Positions 22,642-34,729 of a DNA stretch of 64,000 nt are shown piece by piece. Where the stretch lies: NCBI GenBank assembly GCA_916048095.2, contig OU696587.1, forward strand, positions 669,252 through 733,251. Direction: 5' to 3'. This DNA is from Sacculina carcini. Lineage: Eukaryota > Arthropoda > Thecostraca > Sacculinidae. The notes beneath the pieces were generated by a model. It was not told the DNA's origin. It saw only the letters and a program-made list of their open reading frames with translations, and searched no databases. Numbering within the stretch: the first letter of the stretch is position 1; every line of letters starts with the position of its first letter. A program made the translations under genes and the position numbers.

Positions 22642-24174
22642 CACTAGTATTACATAATCTTAAAATCGAGTTTGCGTTATGCGCGCGTAGTTGTTTATTG
22701 ATATAATAAAAAAGACTTGAAACAAGTGATCTATGAATAAAAGTTCATCAAATGAAATATTAGGAAATTAAAAGTTTTTAAGCTTCAGAGTCATAACATT
22801 GACGCTCATAATTTGTGCTGAATTTGTGCTCGTCTGCTTCACAATTGTCGGTATTGAGGACATTTCAGTTTTGTGTTACTGCAAATATTGTCGCGATTAT
22901 ATTGTCAATGTTATTGCTATTCGTAGTGGATTGAAGTCGTCGTCGGTGTGTATGAAGTGATGAGCAGCACTGCGCAGTGTTTTGTGCAATGTAAATGCGA
23001 AAGGTAGCAATGTATTGTGCTTCCATGTAAATGCGAAAAACACATTGTAGGCGCCGTTCGCTCCTTGTAAATATTAATGTGTTATATTTTTGTATTTAGG
23101 CGCATACTTGTATTACACACATACATGCCACGTTATTCGTTACACTGTCGTATAAATTTGATGAAAAATGTTGTAGCACGTTATTCCAAGCTATTGTCTG
23201 CGCGAAACATGTGTAGTGTATTGAACCATGTCCTAGGGAACCACGCATAATTAAAACATAATCTTGTTTTGTGTTTAAATGTTTTGTATGTATGCATAAG
23301 TGACGTTTGTATAGTTTTTGAATTGTGTACGTCCATCTTCGCTTGTTCATATGCATTAACGTGCATGTGTATTTGCTATTCATGTGTGTTGCCTATTTAG
23401 ATATACTGTAATGTATTGTGTATGTAGATGTACGTGTTGCACCCCGGTCCTCTATGCATTTAGTCGCGTGCTTTGCGCAAAAGCACAACCGTTTTGACCA
23501 CTATCAGCTCGAGTTTATGTGGTTGTCGGACACACTTCCGGCGCGCTCCAACAACGGCATGAATTATCGGGCTATATAAGGGGGCGCAGAATGCTGAGTG
23601 AACTGACTGTTCCTGCGCACTCGCCACTCTCTCCAGCAACACTGCAAGCACACCTCCAGCTGCTCCTGCAATACTCGCCTCGTGTTTAATGTTATTTCGC
23701 CGTTCTGTTTTGCAAGTCTACGCTGTACTTGCTAATACACTGGAAAACTCAGCTGCTTCTTCTGCATTGTAACTTACTCCTAGCATATCTTCACGCCTTT
23801 TTAAAGGCGCGCTCGTTTAGCGGTTACCCCTCATAGGCGCCTATTTAAAGGCCAATTTTGTCAACGAATTCCGCACTTTTACGCCTTGCTAAAGGCGACT
23901 AATTAGTGAATGCTTGCGCAATCGCGGTGGCCGTGTGAAACACTCCGTGCAGCGGGTTATTCACGCCGGCTGCCATGGCTACCAGCAACATCACTGCGAC
24001 CAAATGCGTCAATATTGTATTTGTAGATTGTCGCTCTACCGATAAAGCCTGCGATACAATGTTCTCATGATTCATGTATGTTTTTGGTTTGGTCATTGTT
24101 GATATTTTGTAGGTGAACATAGAACATGGGTGGATGCTGTTATCACGTGCTATGCTTGTGTTTGTGTGTGATAG
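22640..24174. other. non-coding; TATA-like box near 23573
   Basis: No gene recognised. GCTATATAAGGGGGCG at 23570-23585 is a strong TATA-box look-alike, followed about 25-30 bases on by sequence that could hold an initiator, but I see no ORF or element it clearly serves. 23780-23895 contains three variants of GCC-TTTTTAAAGGC. The minus-strand ORF 23096-23383 has no recognisable motif or composition of a gene. Confidence 0.4.
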
Positions 24175-24324
24175 AGAGCAGTGCTTGGAGCGAGATATCC
24201 ACTGTTAATGGACCTTGCAGTGGACGACATTGTCACTCTGCCGTCATGCAGGACGGCTGCATGTGGGTGTTTGCCGGCATGACAGACTTGCACGAGAAAG
24301 CCGACCTGTGGAAACTGGACCTCG
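24175..24324 (+). CDS. kelch-repeat protein, internal exon 1 of 3 seen
   Basis: One kelch repeat: a W-S-E-I start, GRHCHSAVMQDGCMWVFAGMTD (GG reads AG), then a DLWKLDL end, the usual blade of a beta-propeller that binds protein partners. The left border is an AG acceptor at about 24174-24181 after a T/G-rich tract. The right border is the donor CTCG|GTACTC at 24324/24325, phase 1. Splicing to 40559 joins G+TC into a Val codon and continues the kelch pattern in frame. Earlier exons are not found in the window. I do not recognise the family; kelch proteins range from E3 adaptors to actin binders. Confidence 0.75.
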
Positions 24325-24410
24325 GTACTCACATAATCACACCCCACTTACACGGGGTAGACATATTGATAGATTTTGATATGTGTAACTACAGTTGGGA
24401 AGTTTTTTAA

Positions 24411-24840
24411 ATAATTTTTGGCGTTTTATGTTTTTATCATGTGATGAAAAATGCAAAAATATGTTGTCGAAATCATCAAAATATGGTATTCAAATTTTAA
24501 TATAGTTCGTGAATTTCGGACTCTTTCGTATATTATTTGCATTTTAAGCATGTATCTGGCGACATTCCATTAGGAAATCACCCTTAGAGAAACAAAAGTT
24601 TTGTAGTCCATGGCGAAAGTTTTGCCTTGATTGAGCCCTCCCGATAAGGTAGGGGTTCAGTGGCGGCGTCAGAATTTTCTGGTAGGTGGATAAGGGAAAA
24701 TATGCGGGGACTTAGCGAAACACTAGGAACTACAATCGATATGTTAATGGTCAGGATTTTTGGGGGTCTCAGAAAGGCTTGGTGCATTTCGCGAGGGGAG
24801 GGTTTCAACCCCTCCAAGTGCCCATTGGTGATGCCACTGT
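24411..24840 (+). repeat. interspersed repeat with MITE-like end; partner at 43199-43590
   Basis: About 380 bp aligns with 43199-43590, with phrases TTTTTGGCGTTT, CATGGCGAAAGTTTT and TCAGGATTTTTGGGGG. Inside it, 24658-24840 starts CAGTGGCGGCG and ends GATGCCACTG, flanked by TAGGGGTT and TAGTGGTG (6 of 8 alike), which suggests a small hAT-type MITE. Confidence 0.6.
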
Positions 24841-25224
24841 AGTGGTGCCACTTTGGAATTTGTTTCGAGGTGCAATGGTTCTATGGTTCGATTCTGCATG
24901 TACATTTGATATTTTTTCGAGTGAGCAGCCGATTTGTTGTGTTGCTCGAGATGCGACTTGTGACCAGTGGACACATTTTTCTGACATGTAACGCAAAACA
25001 TGCTCTTGTCAGACACGCTTTTCTCGGAAATTTGACTTCACATTGAATTCCTGCATATTTCCTGCTTCCTTCCTGCTTCCTTCCTTCTTGCTTTCTGCTT
25101 TCTGCTGCTTCCTTTTATTTCCTGCTTAATTCCTGCTTGCTGAGCGCCCGTGATTATGTGCATCAGGGGGGCAACGACAAAACTTAGACAAAACAAAACA
25201 GACAGACAAAACTTGAGACAAAAC
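24841..25224. other. no gene; pyrimidine-rich CCTGCTT repeats
   Basis: 25050-25140 is a degenerate run of CCTGCTT/TTCCTGC units on the plus strand. 25180-25230 repeats ACAAAACTT. No coding signal. Confidence 0.6.
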
Positions 25225-27268
25225 TTGTTTCATGACGCCATGGGGTAGACTTCGCCTGAAGCGAGCTCCGATGGGTCTGGTGTCTAGCGGATACATATAC
25301 AACCAGCGTTGTGACACGGCGCTGGCGGGGTTGGAAAATGTGGTAAATGCTGTTGATGACATCCTTGTGTCTGATCTGTCTTATGATCAGCACTTGGAAC
25401 ATAAGAAGTTCTGTAAGAAGTTCATTTTTGCCAAATCGGAAGTGCAATACTGTGGTTTTGTGATAATCAATAACGGGTACACAGCTGATGAGAGGAAACT
25501 AATCGCTATTTTGAAGTTTCCGACCCCGAAAAACGTGATTGAGTTGAGATCTTTTCTTGGTATGGCCAATCAATTGATTAACTTTTGAACAGATGTCACT
25601 GCGCCATCTGCACCGCTCAGACAACTGTTGAAGAAAGATGTGACATGGCAGTGGGACGCTAATGTACACACACCGGCATTTGGAAGCGGCGAAACGCGTG
25701 CTCACGTCCCCGCCAGTTCAGGATTCTTACGTGCCAACACGACCTACCATCGTAGAGACTGACGCGGCGAGACTTCGTGGTATAGGGTTTGTCATGCGGC
25801 AGAAAGACGAGCACGTTCAGTGGAAGCTGATCCAATGTGTATCACGATGTCTCACCGAAACAGAGGGCCGATATGCCGCTATAGATCAAGAGGTACTAGC
25901 AGTAGTCTGGGCCTGCCAGAGGGCAAACTATTACCTGGCCGGCGCCAAGTGTTTCACAGTGGTGACAGACCACAAACCTTTGATGACAATTCTTAATTCG
26001 ATGTACATATCGGACATCAACAATCCGAGATAGCAGAGAATGCGAAGTCAGTTGTCTCATTTACAGTTCGAAACAGTATGGAGAGCAGGCAAAGAACATT
26101 TTATTGCAGATTGCCTTTCAAGATCACCTCTGCACTTCAACAAAGACGAAGCTCACTGCGGCGGCGAGTCAGAAGAAAACATCACACCGAGACAACGTGC
26201 TATACAGATATCTCGCGTGGTAAAAGACGATGATAGCGAGAATCCATACGGTGATTTACTTCTCTCACAAATCACATAACTAGCTGCAAAAGATGAAGAG
26301 TACATTGCACTGCGTAAAACTATACGGGATGAATTTCCTGAATATCGCCATCAATGCTCTGACTGCGTCAAACCATTTTGGAACATGAGAAATGAACTGT
26401 ATATTGAAGGCGTTATGCATTTATGCGGATTTCGTGTGGTTATTCCATGCAGTATGCGTCGTGACACACTTCGACGGTTGCACAGCGGACATCAGGGAAT
26501 GAACCGCACGATGGGCCGCGCTCGGCAATGCGTTTACTGGCCTACGATAAATAGCGATATAAAAATGATGGTATCCTCGTGTGAGTTGTGTCTGCGATAC
26601 CGCAAGAGTCAACAAAAAGGGCCGTATCACTGTGATGAGAGACCAGAAAGAGTCTTCGAAAGTGTCTCACAGACTATTTTCAGTATGCAGGTCGGACATA
26701 CCTGATATATGTGGACAGGTTGTCAAAGTGGCCGTGTGTGGCAGAATGGCCGCGGTCAGATGCATCATCTCGTCAACTCATCAGAAGTCTGAGGCAGCTG
26801 TTTGCAGCGTATGGCGTCCCGAATCGTCTTCGAAGCGACGGAGGACCGCAGTATACAGCTCGTCGCACCAGAGACTTCTTCGCACGCTGGAAAGAGCAGC
26901 ACGACAACAGCAGTGCCGAACATCCGCAGGGGAATGGGCACGCTGAGTCGGCCGTTAAAAGAGTCGAACGACTGGTGCAAAAAGTGACGCAGATTGGTGA
27001 ACTCGATGACGATTCATTTAATGAAGGTCTACTCGAATTGAGTAGATATCTGCTACGCACTCCAAGTGGGCACATAACGACACGCAACAGACGATATCTA
27101 CTGCTGGATGTGAAGCCGGAGTCAACCGTACAAGATCGTCCCCGCAGTACCAGTGGGCCGGAATACGTTCAAAGTGCCGCCCCCCAGATCGACGCTGCCG
27201 GCTGCGACGGAGAAGCCGCCTCCAAGGAGGAGCCAACGTCAACGCTGCCGCCCTCGACATTTGAATGA
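25225..27268 (+). pseudogene. Ty3/gypsy pol relic (RT end, RNase H, integrase)
   Basis: Plus-strand pol missing everything before the RT palm. It reads TPWGR..RAPMGL, AVDDILV (catalytic site, VDD form), FAKSEVQYCGFVI, LRSFLGMANQLINF, then RNase H (ETDAARLRGIGFV, YAAIDQEVLAVVWA, VVTDHKPL), a zinc-binding HSGHQGMNRT..C.LC, and integrase with YVDRLSKWP (first Asp), LRSDGGPQYTAR (second Asp) and a GNGHAESAVKRV box (Glu). At least four stops or frameshifts (25586, about 25680, 26031, 26277 and about 26690) break it. The RNase H and integrase order identifies Ty3/gypsy. It ends just before a polypurine tract and LTR. Confidence 0.85.
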
Positions 27269-27294
27269 TTACGTCTGCGACTTTGAGTAGCAGA

Positions 27295-27620
27295 CTCAGG
27301 GGGAGGTGTGGGATGTCCGTCTGGCATCACTAGTTTTATGGGTATTATAATATTTACATTGGTGTGGGACAATGGTGATTTGATAGAGACGTGCGAGAGA
27401 GGTGTGGAGATGGCGTTGTTGATGTTTGGGGGTCCGCTTAGTTTGGCATTATCTTGTAGTTATTGTGTTGGATACAGCCGAGGAGACTTTGTCTGTTGAT
27501 TTTGTATGTATGGTCTATTGCTATTACAATTGCTTGCCTTGCTTTTGTTTCCCTAATAACGCAACACTCTGTACATATCCGGTAACTAGGCTGGCTGCCA
27601 GTCCCTTCGAGGATCCATCA
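27295..27620 (+). repeat. polypurine tract and 3' LTR of the gypsy relic
   Basis: CAGGGGGAGGTGTGGGA at 27297-27313 is a polypurine tract, followed by an LTR from TGTCCGTCTGG (27314) to a CCATCA end (27620). No 5' LTR partner lies in the window, so the 5' half was deleted and a target duplication cannot be tested. Confidence 0.55.
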
Positions 27621-28343
27621 TAAGCTTTGCTGTTTTGTATATCAACTTCTTCACTCGCCTTCTCCTCCTTCCTACTTACTTACCCTCCTACAGTGCAACG
27701 AGCGACCTTCCAGTCGTCGTCTTCTACCTCTTGTTTCTCCTCCTGCTCTTCATGAGTCAAACTGGTCAGCCAAATCATTATACTTTTCTGCTCCCCGTCT
27801 TTACAATCAACTTCCTCCTCATGTCCTGAAGCAAAAATCATACTCCTAATTATCGTCTGCTCTGCACAAATTTTTGCTATCTTTGCCCACACCTCTAACT
27901 CCTACATTCCGACAGCACTAAATCTGGTTCTCTCTACATTCATTTTTCTTGGTTACCAGTGTTAATGTATGATGTAATATGTGATGTGATGTATGTTACT
28001 GTGTAAAGTATTTCTTTTGCTGTTTTATATTCGTTTTTCTCTTTTATTATCATGTGTGTTGTTTTTTCTGGCTCATTTATTTTCCCTCTATGAGCTAATA
28101 CTCCTTTATATTGTTCGCACCAGTTTAACTCTTTTACGCGCCTCTGCTCTACTTGGCGCTATATCAAATACATGTTTGTTTGTTTGTTTTTGCTTGTTTT
28201 CTTTTTCCGCCATCTTTTTTGGGGTTTTCCTCCATCTTTTTTTGGATCGTGTGACTAGCTTAATAACGATAGTTAATAGCCAGTTAATAACGACGTAGTC
28301 AACCTTGGAATTAGCCACGACCGAGGTTAATATCTTATGAAAA
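27621..28343. other. no gene recognised
   Basis: T/C-rich intron sequence between two LTR-element relics. Short ORFs here are hydrophobic by composition only. Confidence 0.4.
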
Positions 28344-28814
28344 TGTGACTTTGTGATATATATTTGTATGATTATGTGATTATGTGATTTTGTAAATGTG
28401 TGATTTTTATTTGTATGTGTCATTAAGCGTGTCGGTATGAATGAGTGATTTGCGGCGAATAGCGGAGGAGAAGCGTGGGAGGGTTCTTGCTGTGCGGTGC
28501 TTTGGTGGATGTTTTATGGTGTTTTACGGTGTTTTATGATGTTTTAGTTAGTGTTTAAGTTTGGAGGATGTTTGTGTTATTTGTTCAAGTCTCTATTTAC
28601 CGTTGAGAGGATTATCATCAATAATACAATCGTGTTCTTGTTTGCTTGCTGTTTCGGGATATTGAGCTGTCGTTTTTCTGGAATTTTTGGAGTTCACAAC
28701 CTGGAGTTTTATTTGTCACAAGCTAACGGGCCTGTGTCTAAAATAAAATATGCCAAACGAACGCCAGTTCAGTGAGGAACCACCCGTGAGGAATGAAGTG
28801 CGGGCGATGTCGAT

Positions 28815-29487
28815 TCGCCGCTCATACCGGAATTTGACGGGTCAGGTGATGTGGCACAGTGGTGGCTCAGGTGCGAAATGATGTGGTCATTGAAAGGTGT
28901 GGACGTGATGGCCGTTGTGCCGTTGAGGCTTGCGTGTGGGGCATTCACTGTATGGTCTCAGTTGCAGTCAGCAGACAGACTGAACGCTCAAAAGACAAAG
29001 TCTGATTTGTACACTGCATTCGGCAAGGACAAATATGCAGCCTGGTCTGAATTTCGTAATCGATTCTTGCAGCCTAATGAGTGTCCAGACGTTTTTCTCG
29101 CAGAACTTCGCAAGCTGGCAGAATCTGTCGGTAATGTCACGGAAGATGTTCTGGAATGTGTTTTGGTGAGCGTACTACCGAGCGAAGTATCAAAAGACGT
29201 TCAAGCAAGAGCGACCTCGGAAAAGCTGGACCTCGATGGGGTGGTGGCGATGGCGCGGATGATTATGAAGCGGAAACAGAGTGAAGTGTTGTCAGTCGAG
29301 CATCGGACGCAAGAAGGTTGGCGACGGCAATGCTAGTGGGAGTCAACGGCGCCCAATAGAGAGGGAATTGAGATGTTTTGTGTGTGGGCAGACGGGACAC
29401 ATTAGCCGATCGTGCCCGCAAAAATTGTCATCAGTGAAGTGTTTCTGCTGCTCTAAGCTAGGCCACTATGCGAAAGATTGTCCGTAA
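28815..29487 (+). pseudogene. gag with two zinc knuckles
   Basis: The capsid part starts with LIPEFDGSGDVAQWW and continues VVPLRLACGAFTVWSQL and FLAELRKLAESVGN. It ends with two CCHC knuckles, CFVCGQTGHISRSC and CFCCSKLGHYAKDC, just before the stop at 29487. A frameshift near 29300 separates capsid and nucleocapsid. Homologous to gag at 21.8-22.6 kb (minus) and 61.8-62.6 kb. Confidence 0.8.
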
Positions 29488-31129
29488 AACTGCTATCGAA
29501 AGGGTGCTTCAGTGCCGGCGCTCTCTCAATCTCAGCAGTAGAGGCGCTTCCCCTCGCGAGTGTCTGTGTCAATGGTCGAACCTGCGTGGCGTTGGTTGAT
29601 AGCGGATGCTCGTGCTGCATAATGTCGTCTGTGTTGTCTGACAGTTGGACTCGACAAAAAACGCCGGTGAACACGCTCGGTGGTGCTTTTACCTGTGTTG
29701 GGGTGAGTAGTTGTGAGTTGGTGGTAGGAAATAAGTCTGCTGTCATCAAGGCGCTGGTTGTAAGTGAAAAACCATAGAAATTTTATCTCATTTTAGGCAT
29801 GGATGCCATCGTAGCACTTGGTGGGGTGAGTATAGGTGACACGGGAGTTGACTTTATTCGGTCAACCGAGAAAAGATGTCGCGCCGCACTTCCCGCGGTG
29901 AAAAGTGATGGTCCTGGTCACGCAGAGGTTTTCGACAAAGAAGCTAATATGTGGACATGTCGGTGGAAGTTTAAAGATGACAAAGAGCCGAATGTTTTCA
30001 AGAATACTGTGCCTCAGTATCATATTCCGGTCAGTGCACATTGCGAGTTCAACGAGGAGGTGGAGTCGTGGATCAAGAATAGTTGGATGCGTCCATACGA
30101 CGAACAGAAATTCGGTCGTCCGCGCTGTCTGATCCCCTTGATGGCTGTCAAGCAGGTCAACAAAAACAAGATAAGGCCTGTATTAGACTTCAGGGAGCTG
30201 AACGAATACATCGATGCCTACTCGGGAGAAGCTGACGTGTGCCGTGAGAGATTGCGAAATTGGAGGAGAAAAAGTGAAAACTTGTACGTCGTGGATTTGA
30301 AGAATGCTTACCTTCAAATTTCGGTGGATCGTAGTTTGTGGCCATTCCAGACGGTTAAATTCCGAGATAAGCTTTATTGTTTGACGAGGCTAGGTTTCGG
30401 CCTTAACGCAGCACCGTCAATCATGCAGGCTGTCGTGAAAGAGGTAATGGCCCAGGATCCGCGCGTCAAGCGAGGCGCATCTGCGTATGTCGACGACATT
30501 GTTATTGACGGCTATGTGGTCGATCCTGAGGTGGTGCGTGCTCACTTTCATAAGTTCGGTTTGGAGGGAAAGCACATTGAGAGACTGACGGTGCACGTGT
30601 GGTTCGCTTACGCGTCAGGAAGCAGTTGGATGGCAGGCTACACTGGTGTAGGGATAACAATGTTGATGATGTTCCTGATGTTTTGACTCGCAGGAACGTT
30701 TTCTCTGTGAGCAGCAAGTTGGTGTCTCACTATCCGGTGGTGGGGTGGTTGCGAGTCGCTGCATCGTTCCTGAAGCGGCACGCGGCTGAGTTGACGTGTA
30801 TGGATGGGACGAAGAAATTTCTGACGAGCATTTCCAAGAAATATTTAATGAGATGTGTAGGCGTCAACGGAGTGAAGATCCCGTTGGTGGTGTCTGACAA
30901 ATCGAGGGTCATGCAGCAGCCGTTTGGTTTGGACAATGTCGACTGCGAAATGATGATCACGGCAGGGAGGAACAGCGAGACGGAGATGAATTCATCGGAG
31001 GCAGTGGTTCCTGACGGAGAAGCGGAGAGGCAGCGTCGTGAGATTAGACGACCAGCGCGACTGCAGGATTATGTCGTGTACGGGGATGGTTTGAATGATT
31101 CTTTAGAATCAGGATATATGACTTTGTGA
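29478..31129 (+). pseudogene. protease-RT relic lacking RNase H and integrase
   Basis: The protease shows VALVDSGCSCCIM and, after a stop at 29775, ILGMDAIVALGG. The RT is largely intact from 29799: KIRPVLDFRELN, ADVCRERLRNWRRK, VVDLKNAYLQISV, CLTRLGFGLNAAPSIMQ, and AYVDDIVI as the catalytic pair (about 30484-30507). A frameshift near 30560-30600 leads into VPDVLTRRNVFSVSSKLVSH and PVVGWLRVAASFLKRHA, the tether that normally precedes RNase H. The frame then jumps to a C-terminal tail (RRPARLQDYVVY) and stops at 31129. RNase H and integrase were deleted. The Y-V-D-D and GWLR tether define the lineage shared with 19.2 and 62.6 kb. Confidence 0.8.
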
Positions 31130-31439
31130 TTTATATTTGTATGTGTCATTAAGCGTGTCGGTATGAATGAGTGAGGTGCGGCGAATAGCGGAGGAGAAGC
31201 GTGGGAGGGTTCTTACTGTGCTTTGGTGGATGTTTTATGGTGTTTTACGGTGTTTTATGATGTTTTAGTTAGTGTTTAAGCTTGGAGGATGTTTGTGTTA
31301 TTTGTTCAAGTCTCTATTTTCCGTTGAGAAGATTATCATCAATAATACAATCGTGTTATTGTTTGCTTGCTGTTTGATACTGAGCTGTCGTTTCTCTGGA
31401 ATTTTTGGAGTTCACAACTTGGAGTTTTTATTTGTCACA

Positions 31440-31634
31440 TAAAATTATAAATTAAGCTCCGTATACTGCCCAATGTGCCTCTATGTACAATACCCTGGAG
31501 CTATTTCACTTGTAATGAAACGCTCCATTCAAAATCCAGTTTTATTGTTCTTAAAACATATCAACCAATATATCACGCCGCACATAATATGAGAAGCGCC
31601 AAGATAGGCTACATAAGAATTATTCATAAGAACC
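31440..31634. other. no gene recognised
   Basis: Short AT-rich spacer between the LTR element and the direct-repeat pair. Confidence 0.4.
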
Positions 31635-33117
31635 TGTAACCGAAATTCAAAACTAAAATATAATTGCAGACAGGCGCGCGTGGGCAACACTACCCCACGC
31701 GCGCCTACAAGACGTCACACTCCGGCAACACTTCAAACACGAGTCTGGATCACACCGTGACACACGGGAGCAGACACACGCACAGGCCTCACGCCCACCG
31801 CCACAACCAATCAGCCGCGAGTTGGTCGCTCGCTCGCTGCCGTGGGGCATAAACACTTCACCAAACGCATACACACGCACACAAACCGACACAACTATAC
31901 ACACTCGCTCACACACTCGCACGCCATACACAATTCCAACCATACACGATCACACAGACACAATAACACATTGACACTCAGAATCTCTCACACACACACA
32001 CACACACACTCTATCTCTCTCTCACTGCAAACGATCACATCACACCTCCACCTGTTTTTAAAGAAACATAAAACTAAACAGTAGACGATTCAAACCAAAA
32101 CGAAAGACGCAAACCAAGAAAACAGCCTAGCCCGACGACGACCTCCGCCAGACGCACACACCGTAGCTGCGGCGAAGCACAACACGACAGGCCCCATCAT
32201 CCATCACGTTCCCGCCTCGCCCGTGATCTTCAGATGTTCAGCCTGTCGTCCTCTTCATCAACGGCTGCCACGACAGGGCACAACACTTTTACCCCAGCAC
32301 CCGCTATGCTCCCGTCGAATCCAGTACTCTTCAACACCCTGCCGGAGACAGCCTTGACGTCGTCGCACATGCAGGCCACGCCGTTGTCGTCGATTGTTTC
32401 ATCCTCCGGCCTCAGCAGCACCTTCCTCTCACCTGCCCTCCAGCACCAGCAGCCTCCACCTACTAACTGCCAGCTTCCCGGCGACAAGTCCAACACCAGT
32501 GCAGGCGGGACGACGAGCAACACTCGGCCGCAGCTCCCCCGCTGCCTCCTGCCGGCACCATGCTCTCCTGCCGTCCCCCTGCACACCAACCTGACACGCC
32601 GCCGAGCACCCCCGCTATGTCTTCCAGGCCGCTGCTAATACTGGAGGGCAATGTCTTCGCTGTTGAAGCCGGGTCGCATATAAACAATACTTCCAAAATA
32701 TAAAGGCCGAAATAGCTTGTAACCGAAATTAAAAAAATAAAATATAATTGCAGACAGACGCGTGGGGCACCACTGCCCCACGCGCGCCTACAAGACTTCA
32801 AACTTCGACAACACTTCCAACACGACTCTGGCTCACACCGTGCCACACGGGAGCACACACACACACACGCACAGGCCTCACGCCCACCGCCACAACCAAT
32901 CAGCGGCGAGCCGGTCGCTCGCTCGCCGCCGCGGGGCATGTACACTTCACCAAACGCATACACACGCACACACCGACACAACTATACACACTCGCTCACA
33001 CACTCTCGTACGCCATACACAATTTAAACATACACGATCACACAGACACAATAACACGTTGACACACTCAGAATCTCTCACACACACTCTCTCTCTCTCT
33101 CACTGCACACGATCGCA
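31635..33117 (+). mobile_element. short element with LTR-like direct repeats
   Basis: Direct repeats 31635-32039 and 32718-33117, both starting TGTAACCGAAATT and ending near CGATCRCA. Each contains a GC hairpin (31673-31684 with 31694-31705), a CCAATCAGC box, (CA)n and (CT)n. The 680-bp interior has no protease, RT or integrase motif. The open frame 32234-32638 is a Ser/Thr/Pro-rich stretch without recognisable domain. Best read as a non-autonomous LTR-type (TRIM/LARD-like) element; a segmental duplication is the alternative. No clear primer-binding site or target duplication. Confidence 0.5.
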
Positions 33118-33129
33118 CCACCATTTTGT

Positions 33130-33155
33130 CCGCCTCATAGCCGAGTGGCTAAGAC
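33130..33155 (+). mobile_element. SINE head, split from its body
   Basis: CCGCCTCATAGCCGAGTGG and GCTAAGAC match the A-box head of the SINE at 18932-19227. The rest of this same copy resumes at 39064 on the far side of a hAT-like insertion. Confidence 0.85.
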
Positions 33156-34445
33156 TAGTGATGCAAAACAAACGTTTTTTTGTTGCGTTTTTTTAAAAAA
33201 AAACATTTTTTATAGGTTTTTGTGTTTTTTTTGTTTTTTTAAATAGCCCAATTGTCATCGGATGTTAGATTTTAGTACATAGAAATGAGTTCAATTGATG
33301 TTTTGTACATCTTTACGTGTCTTATTTCAGAGATAATTTGATAATAGTATAAAACAAGAATATTTATCAATAAATATCTCAGGAGACTGTTTGAAAGTGC
33401 ATCCGGGTCCGGTGGTTTATATTTTTTTCATTGAGAAAACCCATGTTTTTAAAGATGGTTTTAATTATGTGGATATTTGAAATAATTTGTCAGCATAACA
33501 AAACAAATTCATTGAATAATCATGTTTTTTTTAAAAGAAACCATGTTTTTTTATGAAAAAATGCAATGATGTTTTTCAAACTGGTTTTAAATTCGTTTTA
33601 TTAATGTACAGGTCCAGAAAAGATTGGCAGCAGAACAAGACAAGCTAATTGGTTGGTGAAGTGTTTTTTTGACAAACGTTCATTTAAACTAACGCTTTTT
33701 TAATGAAACAATGTTTTCTAAAACAGTATCTATGTAAGATAGATTTGATTGATGTACGTTCAAATACCTTTTTTATAGCAAGTAGCCTGCTGGTACGTAT
33801 AAGCGGCTGGTTAAACCACATAATTTAAACTCTTCTTTAAAACCATGGTTTTTTCAAAATATATTTTTTGAAAAACTGTTTTCGTAGATGTAGAGATTGC
33901 GAAAAAAAATTGGCGTCAGATCAAGGAAAGTTTAACCAAATTGACTGTTTTTCCATTAGTAACCTGTTTTTAGAACTGGTTTTATGGATGATGGCTTCTT
34001 TGATGTAGTTATTTGTGTTCAAATACCTTTTTCTACATCAAATATATCTCCTCAGTTGTTTTTTTTCCTACGAAAATATTGTCCGTTTTTCTTCTTACGA
34101 AAATATTGTCCGTTTTTCTGGTCCGTTTCCACTGCGACCCGCTTTTATTCGTAGTCTAATTTGGGACACTAAGTTTGTGTGCATATTCGTAGTATTTGTG
34201 TAAATATTTGCAGTGTTTGTACTCTTATGTTTGTAAATAATTAATCTGCTGAATGAAATGATGAAACTTATTATAACCAACGTAGTTAATTTCTGGCAGG
34301 ATAAAGTTAATGTGTAAAAAATGGAAAAGAATTATGCAACCTGTTTTTTTAAAACTGTTTCAGATTTTAGCGTAAAAAACGGTTCTCAAACCCTGCTTTC
34401 TTACACAATGATTAACTCAATAATTGAATGCAAAACTGTACTGTA

Positions 34446-34711
34446 TGTGGTGTAAACTGTGAACGCCTATGCTGTTTGTCATTGGAACTATGAATGCCTA
34501 TACTGTACGTTTATGTGTAGTGTGTAATTGTGTCGCTAGTTAGCGTTCTCTTTGTGTGTGTGTGTGTGTGTGTACTGGTTGTATGTGTGTGTGTGTGTGC
34601 GCGTGTGTGTTCAGTGGACTTGATCGTGTGTGCGTCGTTCTTGGTTAGTTCTTGTGTGGCATTAGAGTTGAATAAAGCCAACGTTCCTGAAACAGTGTAT
34701 TGGTTACTTCA
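34446..34711 (+). repeat. 5' LTR of intact gypsy
   Basis: TGTGGTGT...TTACTTCA, 266 bp, preceded by the target copy CTGTA (34441-34445). It contains (TG)n and ATTAGAGTTGAATAAA at 34661-34676, which includes an AATAAA and is complementary to the segment just after the LTR. Confidence 0.95.
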
Positions 34712-34712
34712 A

Positions 34713-34728
34713 TTTATTCAACTCTAAT
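34713..34728 (+). promoter_or_regulatory. self-complementary primer-binding site
   Basis: TTTATTCAACTCTAAT begins two bases after the LTR and is an exact reverse complement of 34661-34676 in the LTR. It does not begin with TGG as tRNA-primed sites do. Inferred role: the RNA folds back so that its own 5' segment primes minus-strand synthesis. Confidence 0.75.
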
Positions 34729-34729
34729 T

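Larger units (their letters stand above)
28344..31439 (+). mobile_element. internally deleted LTR retrotransposon
   Basis: LTRs lie at 28344-28720 and about 31119-31439, similar over about 310 bp and both ending TTTGTCACA. The 5' LTR carries an extra segment of about 46 bp made from its own ATTATGTG and ATTTGTATG words (28365-28411). Flanks AAAA/TAAAA hint at a weak target duplication. The interior is gag, zinc knuckles, protease, RT and the RT-RNase H tether, joined directly to the pol C-terminus; RNase H and integrase are gone. Confidence 0.8.

Noticed and set aside
23565-23660. TATA box as promoter of the kelch gene
   Set aside because: The downstream exon at 24175 begins at a splice acceptor mid-domain, so the gene's start lies elsewhere; no ORF is tied to this box.
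32234-32638. 134-codon Ser/Thr/Pro-rich ORF as a gene
   Set aside because: It lies between LTR-like repeats, has no domain, and GC-rich DNA leaves other frames open too (for example the minus strand 32230-32589).
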